Assembly (NCBI GenBank): GCA_015501585.1
Contig: JADNRY010000028.1
Coordinates: 1 to 64,000 of the forward strand
Direction: 5' to 3'
From: Rhodocollybia butyracea
Lineage: Eukaryota > Basidiomycota > Agaricomycetes > Agaricales > Omphalotaceae
DNA: 64,000 nt
The notes below the pieces were generated by a model. The model was not told where the DNA came from. It searched no databases and saw nothing but the letters and a program-made list of their open reading frames with translations. The translations under genes and the position numbers were made by a program. This document shows, piece by piece, positions 44,429 to 54,059 of this stretch. Each line of letters opens with the position of its first letter. Within the stretch, counting starts at the first letter, position 1.

Positions 44429-44950
44429 CTATTCGGGATATTTAACACAGGTAACACACAGTTCATGAATGTTCCTTGACTGAGGAAAGCTAATCTTTGG
44501 TCTCGGATTTTTTTCCCCTTTGATTATGCGCTTGATTTCTTTCCCATCTTTTACCGCTCGTCCCTTCACTTCGACGTTACAGTTTGGAGGTAAGGGGTAC
44601 ACAAACTTCTTTTCCCCAAACGTCCCTTTCCCAAACTTCCCTTTCACCGACTCGGTGGGAACCTTGACGCAATAAGCAAGAGCGTTCCCATGTTCATCGA
44701 CCTCGGAAGGCTTGTTAGTTGTTTCGAGTTCGTGTGTCTTTTGGCCATCGGCACGATAGACAGTGATGGCTATTTCTTCGGAGTATCGATCACGATGGAC
44801 AGGACCTTGTTGGACAGGACCTTTGTGGACAGTATTTTTGGGATCGTGGACAGGACCACCGGCGACCTCGACAGGAGCAGCGACGACGGAAGTGAAAGTG
44901 GTGACGGCTACGACAGCATAGAGCAGCGTAGAAGAAAAAGTGGTGCGCAT
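44429..44950 (-). CDS. small secreted protein, family copy 5
   Basis: 173 codons from MRTTFSSTLLYAVVAVTTFTS to PE-TAG. The signal peptide ends near VVAAPVE and is followed by GPVHDPKNTVHKGPVQQGPV, similar to copy 4. Core motifs: EIAITVYRADGQKTHELETT, KFGKGTFGEKKFVYPLPPNC and ELCVTCVKYPE. The stop TAG overlaps the donor (TA|GTAAG), and splicing to the next acceptor would recreate TAG. Copies 4 and 5 also share their upstream regions and are sister duplicates. Extracellular, function unknown. Confidence 0.75.
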   Translation of the reverse strand: MRTTFSSTLLYAVVAVTTFTSVVAAPVEVAGGPVHDPKNTVHKGPVQQGPVHRDRYSEEIAITVYRADGQKTHELETTNKPSEVDEHGNALAYCVKVPTESVKGKFGKGTFGEKKFVYPLPPNCNVEVKGRAVKDGKEIKRIIKGEKNPRPKISFPQSRNIHELCVTCVKYPE

Positions 44951-46039
44951 TGCTGCTTGGATTTTTCGTGTGTGGGTGGAGGGACACCGGCTCGACGTAT
45001 GGCTGACTTCAGGAGCAAGACCAGCTTGTTGGGGATCGGAAGATGGGAGATTCTCGAGTTTTAAGTGTCTCGAAACCAAACCAACGCAGGTTCACACCCG
45101 ATAAGGACCGAAGCTGGCCCCAGAAAGCCTCTCCAATATTTCAAACGTTGAGATCATTTTGCTGCTCAGAGTATAGGTTACAGTAACCAGTTACAGTAAG
45201 TGGCTGATTGGTATACTCGGGAGGGAGAGGAGTTTGGAGAGGAGTTTGATAGGACAGTTCAATTCGAATTACGGTAAAAACCGCGAATAAGCTCAGAGAT
45301 GCTCACCTATAGTAGTCCAGTGGTACTTAACGTTGGAGGGTGGCTGAAAATGGCGCAAGAATCAAGGGTTAGTATAATGAGTGGCAATATGCGACGGCGG
45401 GCCCCAGCACCGCCCCCAGAGCCCAGCCAGCATCAGCTCTTATTTGATTCACTGGTGAGCAACCGTGATTTTTGCCACTGATACCGACAAATAATCGGCT
45501 CAGCCTACCGCGCTGGCGCGACATCCTGCGAACATCCCAGTGGGATCCCCGAGCCAGAACAGGTCGAACGGGACGGAGGGTATATTGACGAAGAGTCGTG
45601 TCGACCACGTTTGCTAGTTAAAAGTGTAGTTTCCCTCATATCAAGCATTAGCTTCAAAAGCAACAATGACGCCGTAAGATTAGAAAGTATTAGTACTAGG
45701 ACCTAAGTACATTGACTTGACGAGCTTCTTTCCAGAGCAACGAAGGCAGGAGTCAGCCTGAATACCTCCAGATCTGGACGACTTCAAACTTGCTCAAATG
45801 CAATTCTACGCGATCGAACTTTCATATCGAACCATAGACCTCTGTCACTCAAGTTAGAGAATCGTGGTAAAAAGAAAAAAAGAGAAACCTACTCGATTTT
45901 CTTTCAGCGCCAGCTTCAAGTGCACGTAACTTCAAGAACAGTTATATCCATCAACTTCTTTGAGCAGTGGACGACAAGAACTTCCCTTCCTTGAACGAGA
46001 AGCATGCAGACGGTTATAACACCGTGAGGTGCGGTAGTT

Positions 46040-46228
46040 TGAGTATCGATTGGGATCATAGGCCGCGGCAACGGTTTTGTGGGAGTAGTATCTTAAGTAG
46101 TATGAAGGAGCGCTAAGTGGAAGTAATCGAAGTTGGACAGGATGGGATGAACGATGGACTTCGAAGGGAACCGCGACTGACAGGAACGGTGACGGTTATG
46201 ACAGTATAGAACAGCAGCGACGCTTGTT
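46040..46228 (-). pseudogene. decayed secreted-protein copy
   Basis: The minus strand at 46228 reads AAACAAGCGTCGCTGCTG; the ATG of the family leader (AAACAAACATG) is deleted. The CTGTTCTATACTGTCATAACC signal-peptide stretch and CACCGTTCCTGTCAGTC follow. No open frame of useful length. Confidence 0.5.
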
Positions 46229-46599
46229 TGGTACGATAGTCCTAGTCGAGCTCGACGTACGTATGATTGAAATTTTCAAGAGACAGGACCAGTTCGTCGA
46301 AAGAAGGGAGATCCTCGTATTGGTACTAGTACATTGACTTGATGAGCCGTTTCCAGACCAACGAAGGCAAATCCAGACGACTTTAAGTAAACTCCCGCAA
46401 AAACACACCTCTATATGGCGACATAGCTTCGACCGCAGCTGTCACTCAAGTTAGAGAACTGGCGTGAAAAACAAAAAAGAAAAACTCACTCAAACCTCCT
46501 TCATAACCATCAACTTCTTTGAGCAAACAGTTCCTCCCTTTCCTTGAGCAGCATGGACGCGTTTTCTGTTTCGAGTATCGATTGGTATCATAGGCCGTG

Positions 46600-46731
46600 A
46601 CAACGATTTGTGGGAGTAGTATGCATATGGGTGGAAGTATTCGAGGTTGAACAGGATGGGATAAACTACAACGATGGGCAGAAGGAACTCATGTTGAGAA
46701 TAGCGCGCACGAGCACCGTTGGCAGCAGCAT
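46600..46731 (-). pseudogene. decayed secreted-protein copy
   Basis: A leader-like TGGATTTTTC-type stretch (CCATGAAAAATTGAACC on this strand) leads to ATG at 46731 and a short CTGCTGCC stretch, then diverges. Upstream it has the TACGTCGAGCTG box and GACCAG. A relic of the same family. Confidence 0.4.
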
Positions 46732-47424
46732 GCGTACTTGGTTCAATTTTTCATGGATAGTCCGGCTAGCTGTCGAGTTCAGCTCGACGTACGAAGAGTT
46801 CTGGGAGACCAGTTCGTTGAAAGAAGCAACCGTCGTGGCAAAATCGGCCGCCTGGGCCGGGGCCCGCCTGGCGCTCGCCTGCAATGCGCGCGCTATTTTC
46901 AGTCACTGCAATACAACACAGCACCAGAGTGGCCAGTCAATAGAAGTGTTCAATGTTCATGGAGAGCAACCCATAATGCATAACCGGTAACCTGTTGATG
47001 GAGAGTCTTATCGACTCGGTGAAACGTGCTCGATTTTTATCCTCTTCAAACTATGTATGGTAATAATGTACCTTGTCTCGCGTTTCCCGAAGTTGTGCAT
47101 AACAAGCTTTACTTCCTAATCAGAGCTTCGAAAGCAATAGTAACGGCGTTGAATTATATAAAAGTACTAGTACCAAGTACCATGAACCCCTTCCAAACCA
47201 ACGAATACAGGAGTCGGACTAAATACTTTCAGATCCACACGACTTTAACCCACGCAACTGCCAACTCTACAGGGCGATCGGACTTTCGCATATATAGACC
47301 ATCTGTTACCGCCGTGGATGCTGGGCAGGAGGGCTAGGTGGCGGTGGCGATGATCCCAGGTGACGATGGGGATCTTGGACCGGGCCCACTGGACTATCTG
47401 GGATCGTACATCAGTTCAGCAGCT

Positions 47425-48079
47425 CTAATATGGCTGGATGTTGGCTTGCGTACCCCCAGCGTCCGAGTCCCCTTTTTGCTTCCAGGTCTCCACCACCGGC
47501 TGGATTTTTTCTCTCCAATGTTCCAGCCAAGAGGCTCTCTCAGGCAGGTGCGCTTCAAACTTCTCATCGTGATACTTTGCCTGTCTGTCCGTGAACCCCT
47601 TCGGCCATAAAATTCGCTCTTTTTCCCAACCGGTCGGATCGCTGCCCGAGACGCTGAAGAGTGTACCAAAGACGACGGCCTTCGATCTATATTGAGCCCA
47701 GCCGAAAGATGGATAGGCCTCTCCATCCTCCAGGAGCGCAAAACGCAACATCGGCTTACCAGGCTGTGGCTCGCTGAGTATAAGCTCCATACTACCTTTG
47801 AAATGAATGTCGCACTCCGACGGCTGGAAGTGTCCGCGAATCATTTGAGAGATCCGGGTTTCTGTGGATATGATGAATTTTTCAACTGGAAGGAGTTTCT
47901 CATCCAAGTTAATCACAGTAAGTTTCCTTACATCCTGTTTCTACACAAGTGCCAAGTGGTGTGAACAAATGGGAAAATCAAAGTTGGCTCGCCTCGGGAG
48001 TGGGCATTCCATGCACAGCAAAGATGAGCATAGAGAAGAAGATGAGCCCTAGGCAATGGAGACGCGAGTGAATAAGCAT
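47425..48079 (-). CDS. secreted protein, different family, probably spliced
   Basis: An ATG at 48079 opens MLIHSRLHCLGLIFFSMLIF followed by AVHGMPTPEASQL, a good signal peptide, before a stop at 47978. The main exon lies further down: EKFIISTETRISQMIRGHFQ, ELILSEPQPGKPMLRFALL, then FGWAQYRSKAVVFGTLFSVS, ending NIQPY and TAG at 47425. One or two introns must join them (a donor GATGTAAGG near 47938 and acceptors TAGAAACAG and CTTCCAG are visible), but I cannot fix the first splice. The mature part is rich in Trp and charged residues and has no family I recognise. It lacks the MRT leader and cysteine motifs of the neighbouring family. Confidence 0.55.
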
Positions 48080-48199
48080 ATTGGAAGCGAGCTGACAGCT
48101 CGCTCCCTCTTTTAATCATCTTTCCAGAGTTTTCGTGACCAAGGAGGTTGTCCCGCCCCTTGATTAACCTCGTAACAAATTGCAATTAACCGTTGAAAC

Positions 48200-49202
48200 C
48201 TGTACCTAATTCAAATGAATTGTGCTCAGAGTGGAGCCTAGTGGAGCAGGACAGCAGGACGTTGATACCAACAAAATATCGCCACCGAAACATGAACCTT
48301 TTTTGCCGCCTTTTTTGGGCCAGGTTTTCGGCTGTTTTCGGGCGACCATGCTGAAACAAGAGGATCAGAATCGGGCCTTGTCATGTCTCGCAGCTTGTTG
48401 CCCAAAGTTTTTCAGTCATATGAGTAGTCTCTATACCATACCTGAAAAATCCAAACGAACATGCGCTTTCCTTCGGCTCTACTTATACCATGCTCCCCCA
48501 TCTCAGCATGTATGATATTGGGCTGTTCAATTCTAATCGAGGCAAAAATAACCAATAGTTGGACGGGTCCGCAACCGTACGAAACGCCAGAAAGCTGTGG
48601 GCGGACCCTTGAGAGGTTTTCTTCAATCTTGCTTCAACTGTTGAACTTGAAAACGCTAAGTCCTGTGATATACTTCTACTTGCCGTTCCAGGTTTAGTAG
48701 AGTGCTGTGTTGTGCTTAAATAAATCAAGGGTCACTTCCTGGTAGGAGGCTGTAGGCCCGCATGCGCGACATCCTACGAACATCCCAAGGTGCCCAAGCC
48801 CCTATACGAACCAGTCAATGTAACACAAGGCACTTATGTTAGGATATAATCATGGAGAGTCATGCCGATCTTCGCGAAGACTTCTATCTCCTTGGCAGTC
48901 TGCTTGTGTCTATGTACCGTGTCTAGTTTCCCAATGTCATGCATGCTTCTGCCGCCTAATCACAATTTCGAAAGAAACAATAACACGGATCGCCGTTGGA
49001 TTAGACTACTACATTGACACGATAAGCCCGTCCAAATTGACGAACGCAGGAGCCTCGGAGCTGGATACTAAGTGCACATCCAGACAACTTTTACTCTCGC
49101 AAACGCAATTCTACAGGGGATCGTACTTTCACATCTCGTTGACCATAGACTTCTGTTACTCCAGTTAGAGACCCACAATGAGAAAAAGAGGAAGTAACTT
49201 AC
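48200..49202. other. cluster repeat unit with a plus-strand fragment
   Basis: At 48445-48540 the plus strand reads AAAAATCCAAACGAAC then ATGCGCTTTCC, which is the family leader and first codons in opposite orientation, and degenerates after about 15 codons. CAATTCTAATCGAGGCAAAAAT follows, as it does at 52715. No intact gene. Confidence 0.5.
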
Positions 49203-49673
49203 TCATTCCCACTTAAACTTGACATCGGTCCCGTAACACGTCGCTACCATTTTATCAAAGACCCCCCCATCCCACACGGCGGTAAAAAATGTATTCGCTT
49301 TCCTTGGTCCCCTAATTCGGTCCCTGTCGGTGGGAACCCTCCCAACCTTTGGTTTCTTTTCGATTTTGTACAAATCGAGGACACAGTTTATAGGGAAGTC
49401 CGTCACAAACTTCCCTTTCGTCGAACCGTAAGCAGGGGCTGAATCCATTTCAGGCTTGACATTCGGCTTTGTCACAGGCGATACTTCGAGTCTAGCTTGC
49501 TCTTTATCCATGGCATTAAGGCCAATGATAACTATTTTTTCGGTATCGGAAGAGCTAGTGAATTTCGGAATTTCGAAGCCGATGCCCCAACCGACAGGAA
49601 CAGCAAGAACGCAGTTGAAAGTGGCGACGGCTACGAGAGCATAGAGTACCAGAGAAGGAAAAGATGTACGCAT
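49203..49673 (-). CDS. small secreted protein, family copy 6
   Basis: 156 codons, MRTSFPSLVLYALVAVATFN start; signal peptide to about VLAVPVG. Family core: EKIVIIGLNAMDKEQARLEV, GKFVTDFPINCVLDLYKIE and MVATCYGTD. A basic segment (PTDRDRIRGPRKANTF) lies between the cysteines. The TGA stop is directly followed by GTAAGT. The upstream block has the best TATA element of the family (TTATAAAATC, 49781-49789 region). Confidence 0.78.
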   Translation of the reverse strand: MRTSFPSLVLYALVAVATFNCVLAVPVGWGIGFEIPKFTSSSDTEKIVIIGLNAMDKEQARLEVSPVTKPNVKPEMDSAPAYGSTKGKFVTDFPINCVLDLYKIEKKPKVGRVPTDRDRIRGPRKANTFFTAVWDGGVFDKMVATCYGTDVKFKWE

Positions 49674-49777
49674 GATTGCTTGGATTTTTCGTGTGTGATA
49701 AAGACCAGCTCGACGTGTGACTGGATAATTTCAGGAGACAAGACCAGCTCGTTGAGGATCGAGCGGAGGGAGATCCT

Positions 49778-49790
49778 TGATTTTATAAGT
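49778..49790 (-). promoter_or_regulatory. TATA element of secreted-protein copy 6
   Basis: On the minus strand ATACTTATAAAATCAAGG, about 110 bp before the ATG at 49673. In the other copies the same position reads TACTTAAACTCGAGG or ACTTAAAACTCGAGA. Confidence 0.55.
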
Positions 49791-49949
49791 ATCTCAAAAC
49801 CAGTGCAGACTTCGGTCCCCCGAAACCCCAAGTGTAGGCTCATGTTCCCGTTGTTCTCCGATATTTCAAATGTCGAAATCACTTTACTGAACTGCTGCGG
49901 TACTTGTTTAGGACAGTCACTGAGATTTATTTGAAGCACCCAACGGACA

Positions 49950-51079
49950 CGATGTTGTGGATCGGGGGAGGAGTTTCAGCTGTTCGATAAAAGTCATGAA
50001 TGCCACGCGCTCCCGAGTGAATGAGAGCAGATGAGAGCAGATAGTGAGAGATAGTGAGCTATAGTCTGCTATATAGTGAGCAGATGAGATGCCTGATACA
50101 TCGTTGGCCATAAGTAGCCAGACGAGTCAATGCCCTCACACCGCCGTACTGACGAAACGTCAGAAGTCTGTGGGCCCACAGGCGGGGGTGTGGGAGGGTG
50201 TGGGCTGGGGAGGTCCTCATACCCCCCGGATGATACGGGTCAACCGGCACATAAAAATATATTCATAGAGAGTTATAAAGAGTATGTCGACCTTGGTGAA
50301 GCGTGCTTGAGTTCTATTCTCTTTGCGGTATCTACCTTGTCTCATTTCCCACTAGTGCATATTAGCCTATGCTTTACCGCCAAAACACAGCTTCGAAAGC
50401 AACCGTAATGAGGTTCGATTAGTCGAAGTATTAGTACTAGTACATCAGACTTCTGTTACTCCAGTTAAAAATTTACAGCATAGTGCGGTTGGATCAGAAG
50501 CATTAGTACCAGTATATAGACGTGAACTCTTCCAAACATATGAAGACAGGAGTCAGGCTGGTTACTAAGTTCGATCCAGATGACTTTAACCCGCGCAAAC
50601 GCAGCTCTACATGGTGATAGATCCTCGACCTTAGACCTTTGTTACTTCAGCTAATTTAGGCAGTGAAAGTAAATCGGATTAGACCCTGGGTTTTTTACTT
50701 CCCAATTTTCAATGATAGTCGCATGACGGTGTACCATCGATAAGCTCTGCGTCCGAGAGTCACTTAAACATTCGCCTGAACCAGGCGTTATTAAGTCTGT
50801 TCATAAAATTCTTTTGACCTTCCCAAAGGGTCGGTATAAATCTTATGAAATACTCAGCGGGCTGCTACTCTGTGTGTCCAACGTTGCTACCTCAATATAC
50901 AAAACTAAGATTTGTGCATATCGGCTGCGCCTTACCACCTAAGCACAGCTTCGAAAACAACAACACAGTTGGATCAGGAGTATTGGAACTACATATTGTA
51001 ACCCTTCCGAACCGATGAAGATAGGAGTTGGGCTAGATACATTCAGATCCAGACGACTTTAACCCACACAAACGCAACC
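49950..51079. other. cluster repeat units without intact gene
   Basis: 50000-50650 is paralogous to 60345-60930 (GAATGCCACGCGCT; GTGGGCTGGGGAGGTCCTC; GATGATACGGGTCAACC). 50730-51060 repeats the CCTGAACCAGGCGTT debris. Short frames only. Confidence 0.5.
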
Positions 51080-51597
51080 CTAAATCGGATTGATCGTAGA
51101 CCTCTGGTACTCCATTCAATGATTTTGCATGAAGAAAAAAAGCAAGAAACTTACTCGACCCCCGACATTCATTTCGTAACAGAAAAGTCGCAGCCGATTA
51201 AAAGCCCCCCACGGAGGCGTGATAGTTGCACCGAGCTGTGCTTTGTTCATCCTGTACTGTTTCGCGATGCCCGCGGTTGCTGCTGGGTCTGCCCTAATTA
51301 TTTCGATTTGACAGTTGCTAGGAAGAGCCTTGATAAACTTCCCACTCGTCCAAGTACTCGTCGAGTCGGGAATATCGAATGTAGTAGAAGTACGTATGCC
51401 AACTGTTGCCCCCGCCCCCAAGGCGAGTTAGTTCCGCGGAATGTGTGTTTCATTCCATTGGCAGTATCGCATTCGATTTCTACTGGCTGGGTGTAGTCGT
51501 AGGTATCAGCTCCTGCAGGAGCAGCGAGAATCGAGGTAAAAGTGGCGACGGCTATGACAGCACAGAGAAGCAGAGAAGGAAATGCGGTTGTGCGCAT
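51080..51597 (-). pseudogene. small secreted protein, family copy 7, frameshifted
   Basis: Start MRTTAFPSLLLCAVIAVATF at 51597; signal peptide to about ILAAPAG. The frame breaks at a GGGGGCGGGGGC stretch (about 51410-51421), after FRGTNSPWG. In the next frame the family continues: TWTSGKFIKALPSNCQIEII, LRLFCYEMNVGGR. Exon 1 ends at 51155; a 51 nt intron leads to exon 2 at 51103, RSTINPI and TAG at 51080. A single base change in the G-rich run would account for the break, so it could also be a sequencing error. Confidence 0.7.
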
Positions 51598-51969
51598 GTT
51601 TTTGGATTTTTCGTGTATGCGTGTGGTAGAGGCTAGCTCGATGTGTGACTGAAGAATTTTGGGAGACAAGACCAGCTCGTTGGGGACTGAAAGAGGGGGG
51701 ATCCTCGAGTTTAAGTATCTCGACAACTGCAGGTTCACGCCGGATATGGGAGCATTCCGGATCCAGATAGGGCCCTTGGATATACACTTGTGCCCACGGT
51801 TGACCGGTTCGTGTCATCGGACGGGTTTGGGGGCCCTCCCTGGTTGGGATGTTCGGTATCAAAGGGTCCGTGCAGGCGGGTCGGATTTTTTGTTCGTATG
51901 AAGTATCATGATTCATGACCCTGTGGCCCTTCAATGGGCTCGGGATTTTTGGAGTATTTCTCAAAGGCA

Positions 51970-52598
51970 TGAGTCAGTTTCCAGCTAAGTTAGTGTCTAC
52001 ATTGTGATAATTTAGTATGTAGGAAGCTCCAGACCATGTAGAAATGGAAAAAAGCAAAATTTGAAGCCCTGGGCATTTGTTCCAGAAAATTTTGTTCAGC
52101 GGGCTGCGCAAGGGTCCTGTCCAGATTGCAATTTTGGCCCCAAACGGCCGCCGTTGGTGGCAGGTCGAAGCCAATTTTCGGATCGTATCAGTCAGGAGAG
52201 GCGGGACCAGGCACACTAAGTAAGGCGCCCTAGCGATGCATTTGAGATTGGAAATTTTGTTGTAAGTTACACAGTCTATAGACTGTCTAAACCAATGCAA
52301 GCCACTCAGCGCCAGCACTAAGTACTAATAGTGCTGGCGCTGAGTGGCTTGCATTGGTTTCTGGAATCATTCGGCATTCATACCTACCCTGTGGCATTGC
52401 GGGAAGCTGGAAATTTACATGATGCGCGTTCTCGGCTTTTCTCGGCTAACAGGGGAGTGGGCTTGCCGCCATGCCGCAGGATAGTGGTGATTTCAAACTT
52501 TTTTGGGGGACAGGTTCAGCCGGGGTTCAGCAAGGATCAGTATCAACCTCAGTCAGGTCGTCCGAAATTTTTAATACCTAGTATAGTCTCTGCCATAC
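51970..52598. other. unassigned segment with a perfect hairpin
   Basis: No gene. A 32 bp perfect inverted repeat lies at 52289-52360 (listed separately). The ORFs starting MLALSGLHWF on both strands are the two arms of that hairpin. Confidence 0.5.
52289..52360. repeat. perfect 32 bp inverted repeat with 8 nt loop
   Basis: Left arm 52289-52320 (AAACCAATGCAAGCC...), right arm 52329-52360, loop AGTACTAA. A second palindrome ACAGTCTATAGACTGT lies at 52271-52286. There is no mismatch in the arms. Confidence 0.9.
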
Positions 52599-52726
52599 AC
52601 GAAAAATCCGCTTTCTTTCTCTGCTGCTCTGTCCTAGCCGCCACCACTTTCAACTGCGTTCTTGCTGTTCCTGTCCCCCTCAGCCAGGAAATTTTTGTTT
52701 GTACGTATCAGGCTGTTCAATTCTAA
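52599..52726 (+). pseudogene. plus-strand fragment of a secreted-protein gene
   Basis: The translation FFLCCSVLAATTFNCVLAVPVP is a family signal peptide without its MRT start, preceded by ACACGAAAAATCC of the leader. It stops after 15 further codons. It is in the opposite orientation to all intact copies, so it is the edge of an inverted duplication. Confidence 0.65.
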
Positions 52727-52729
52727 TCG

Positions 52730-53500
52730 AGGCAAAAATGACCCGTATTTGAAACCTGGACGGGTCGAAGCACCGTACGAAAGGTTAGCAAGCTGTGGGC
52801 CCGGGTCGTGGGCAAGAGCCTCAAGCATGCTGGCGAGGCTCTCCTCAATTTCACTTCAACTACTGAACTAGTCACTTCGTGTATTTCTGCTTGATCTCCT
52901 TGTCATTATTGTGCTTTGGGTACTGTTCATTGTTTAGTGCTGTGCTTACGTGGAGGCTCGGAGCAGACTGCAAATGGCGCAAAAATAGTGCGAAACATCC
53001 GCAAGTTGTGGGAGGCTGTGGGAAGGCGCGACATCCTGCAACATCCTACGAACGTCCCAGCGGGGGTAGGCTGGTATTGGGGCCTTCATATCCCTCCGAT
53101 GATAGTAGATACAACTAGTCAACAGGCACACAAATATTCATAGAGTCATGTCGACCTTGGTGCTTGACTTTGCGGTATGCTTGTATTCACCTTGTCTGAT
53201 TTCCCAATGTCATGCTAGTGCATATCAGACTTTACTGCTAAATCACAACTTCGAAAGCAAACATAATGCGGTTGGATAAGAAGTATTAGTACTAGTAGTA
53301 CATTAACATGAATGATGAACCCTTCTAAACGAACGAAGGCAGGAGTCAGGCTGAACACTAAGTTCAGATCCAGACGACTTTAAACCCGCGTAAACGCAGC
53401 TCTACATGGTGATCAACCATCGACCAGACCTTGCGGCCTGTTACTACAATTAGAGATTTGCAGTGAAAAGAAAAAGAAGAGAAACTTACTCGCTCTTTCA
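52730..53500. other. cluster repeat unit
   Basis: Contains AAATGGCGCAAAAAT and GGCGCGACATCCTGCAACATCC, and a block paralogous to 60600-60930 (GTATGCTTGTAT..ACCTTGTCTGATTTCCCAATG in parts). No gene. Confidence 0.5.
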
Positions 53501-53503
53501 GCT

Positions 53504-53923
53504 TTATCCATCATATTCGTAACAGATAACTTCCATCTCATTAAAGACCCCATGTGAATACTTAAAAGGCGTCTCTTTTGGCTTATGTCCTTCAATACGT
53601 TCCTCGTCAACTTCCTGTTGTCCGTTCATTTTAAATATGTGGAGGACACAGTCTCCAGGAAAGGGGGTCACGAACTTCCCGTGAGTCGAACCAGGAGCGT
53701 GGAAGCGATTTCGGCTATCCTGGACAGGCGCGTTTGTTGTTTTGACTCTGCCAGTCTCTTTACCCTCGGCATCAAAGGCAACGATAACTATCTCTTCGGG
53801 TTTCGGGGATGGACTTTTTTTTGTGGAAGGACGCTTCTTGATAGCAACTGCGAGAACGCAGTTGAAAGTCGCGATGGCTATGATAGCATAGAGTATTAGG
53901 GAAGGGAAAGCAGCTGTGCGCAT
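53504..53923 (-). CDS. small secreted protein, family copy 8
   Basis: 139 codons, MRTAAFPSLILYAIIAIATF start; signal peptide to about VLAVAIK. Then a short Lys/Pro/Ser stretch (KKRPSTKKSPSPKPEE), the core EIVIVAFDAEGKETGRVKTT, THGKFVTPFPGDCVLHIFKM, a charged loop, YSHGVFNEMEVICYEYDG and TAA. Both conserved cysteines are present. About three quarters of residues match copy 9, the closest pair in the window. The donor GTAAGTTTC follows 15-20 nt after the stop. Confidence 0.8.
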   Translation of the reverse strand: MRTAAFPSLILYAIIAIATFNCVLAVAIKKRPSTKKSPSPKPEEIVIVAFDAEGKETGRVKTTNAPVQDSRNRFHAPGSTHGKFVTPFPGDCVLHIFKMNGQQEVDEERIEGHKPKETPFKYSHGVFNEMEVICYEYDG

Positions 53924-54059
53924 ATTTGTGTAGATTTTTTTCGTGTATACGGGCGTGTGGTAGAGACCAGCTCGATGTAGAGTATGACTGAAGAATTTCA
54001 AGGGACAAGACCAGCTCGTTGGGGAGAAAAGAGGGAGGTCCTCGAGTTTAAGTATCCTG

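Larger units (their letters stand above)
45090..47424. other. cluster repeat units with decayed secreted-protein copies
   Basis: Two remnants are listed separately. Other parts repeat the AAAATGGCGCAAGAATCAAGGGTT motif (45345) and the leader boxes. The 126-codon plus-strand frame at 46610 lies across the remnants and is not a gene. Confidence 0.5.
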
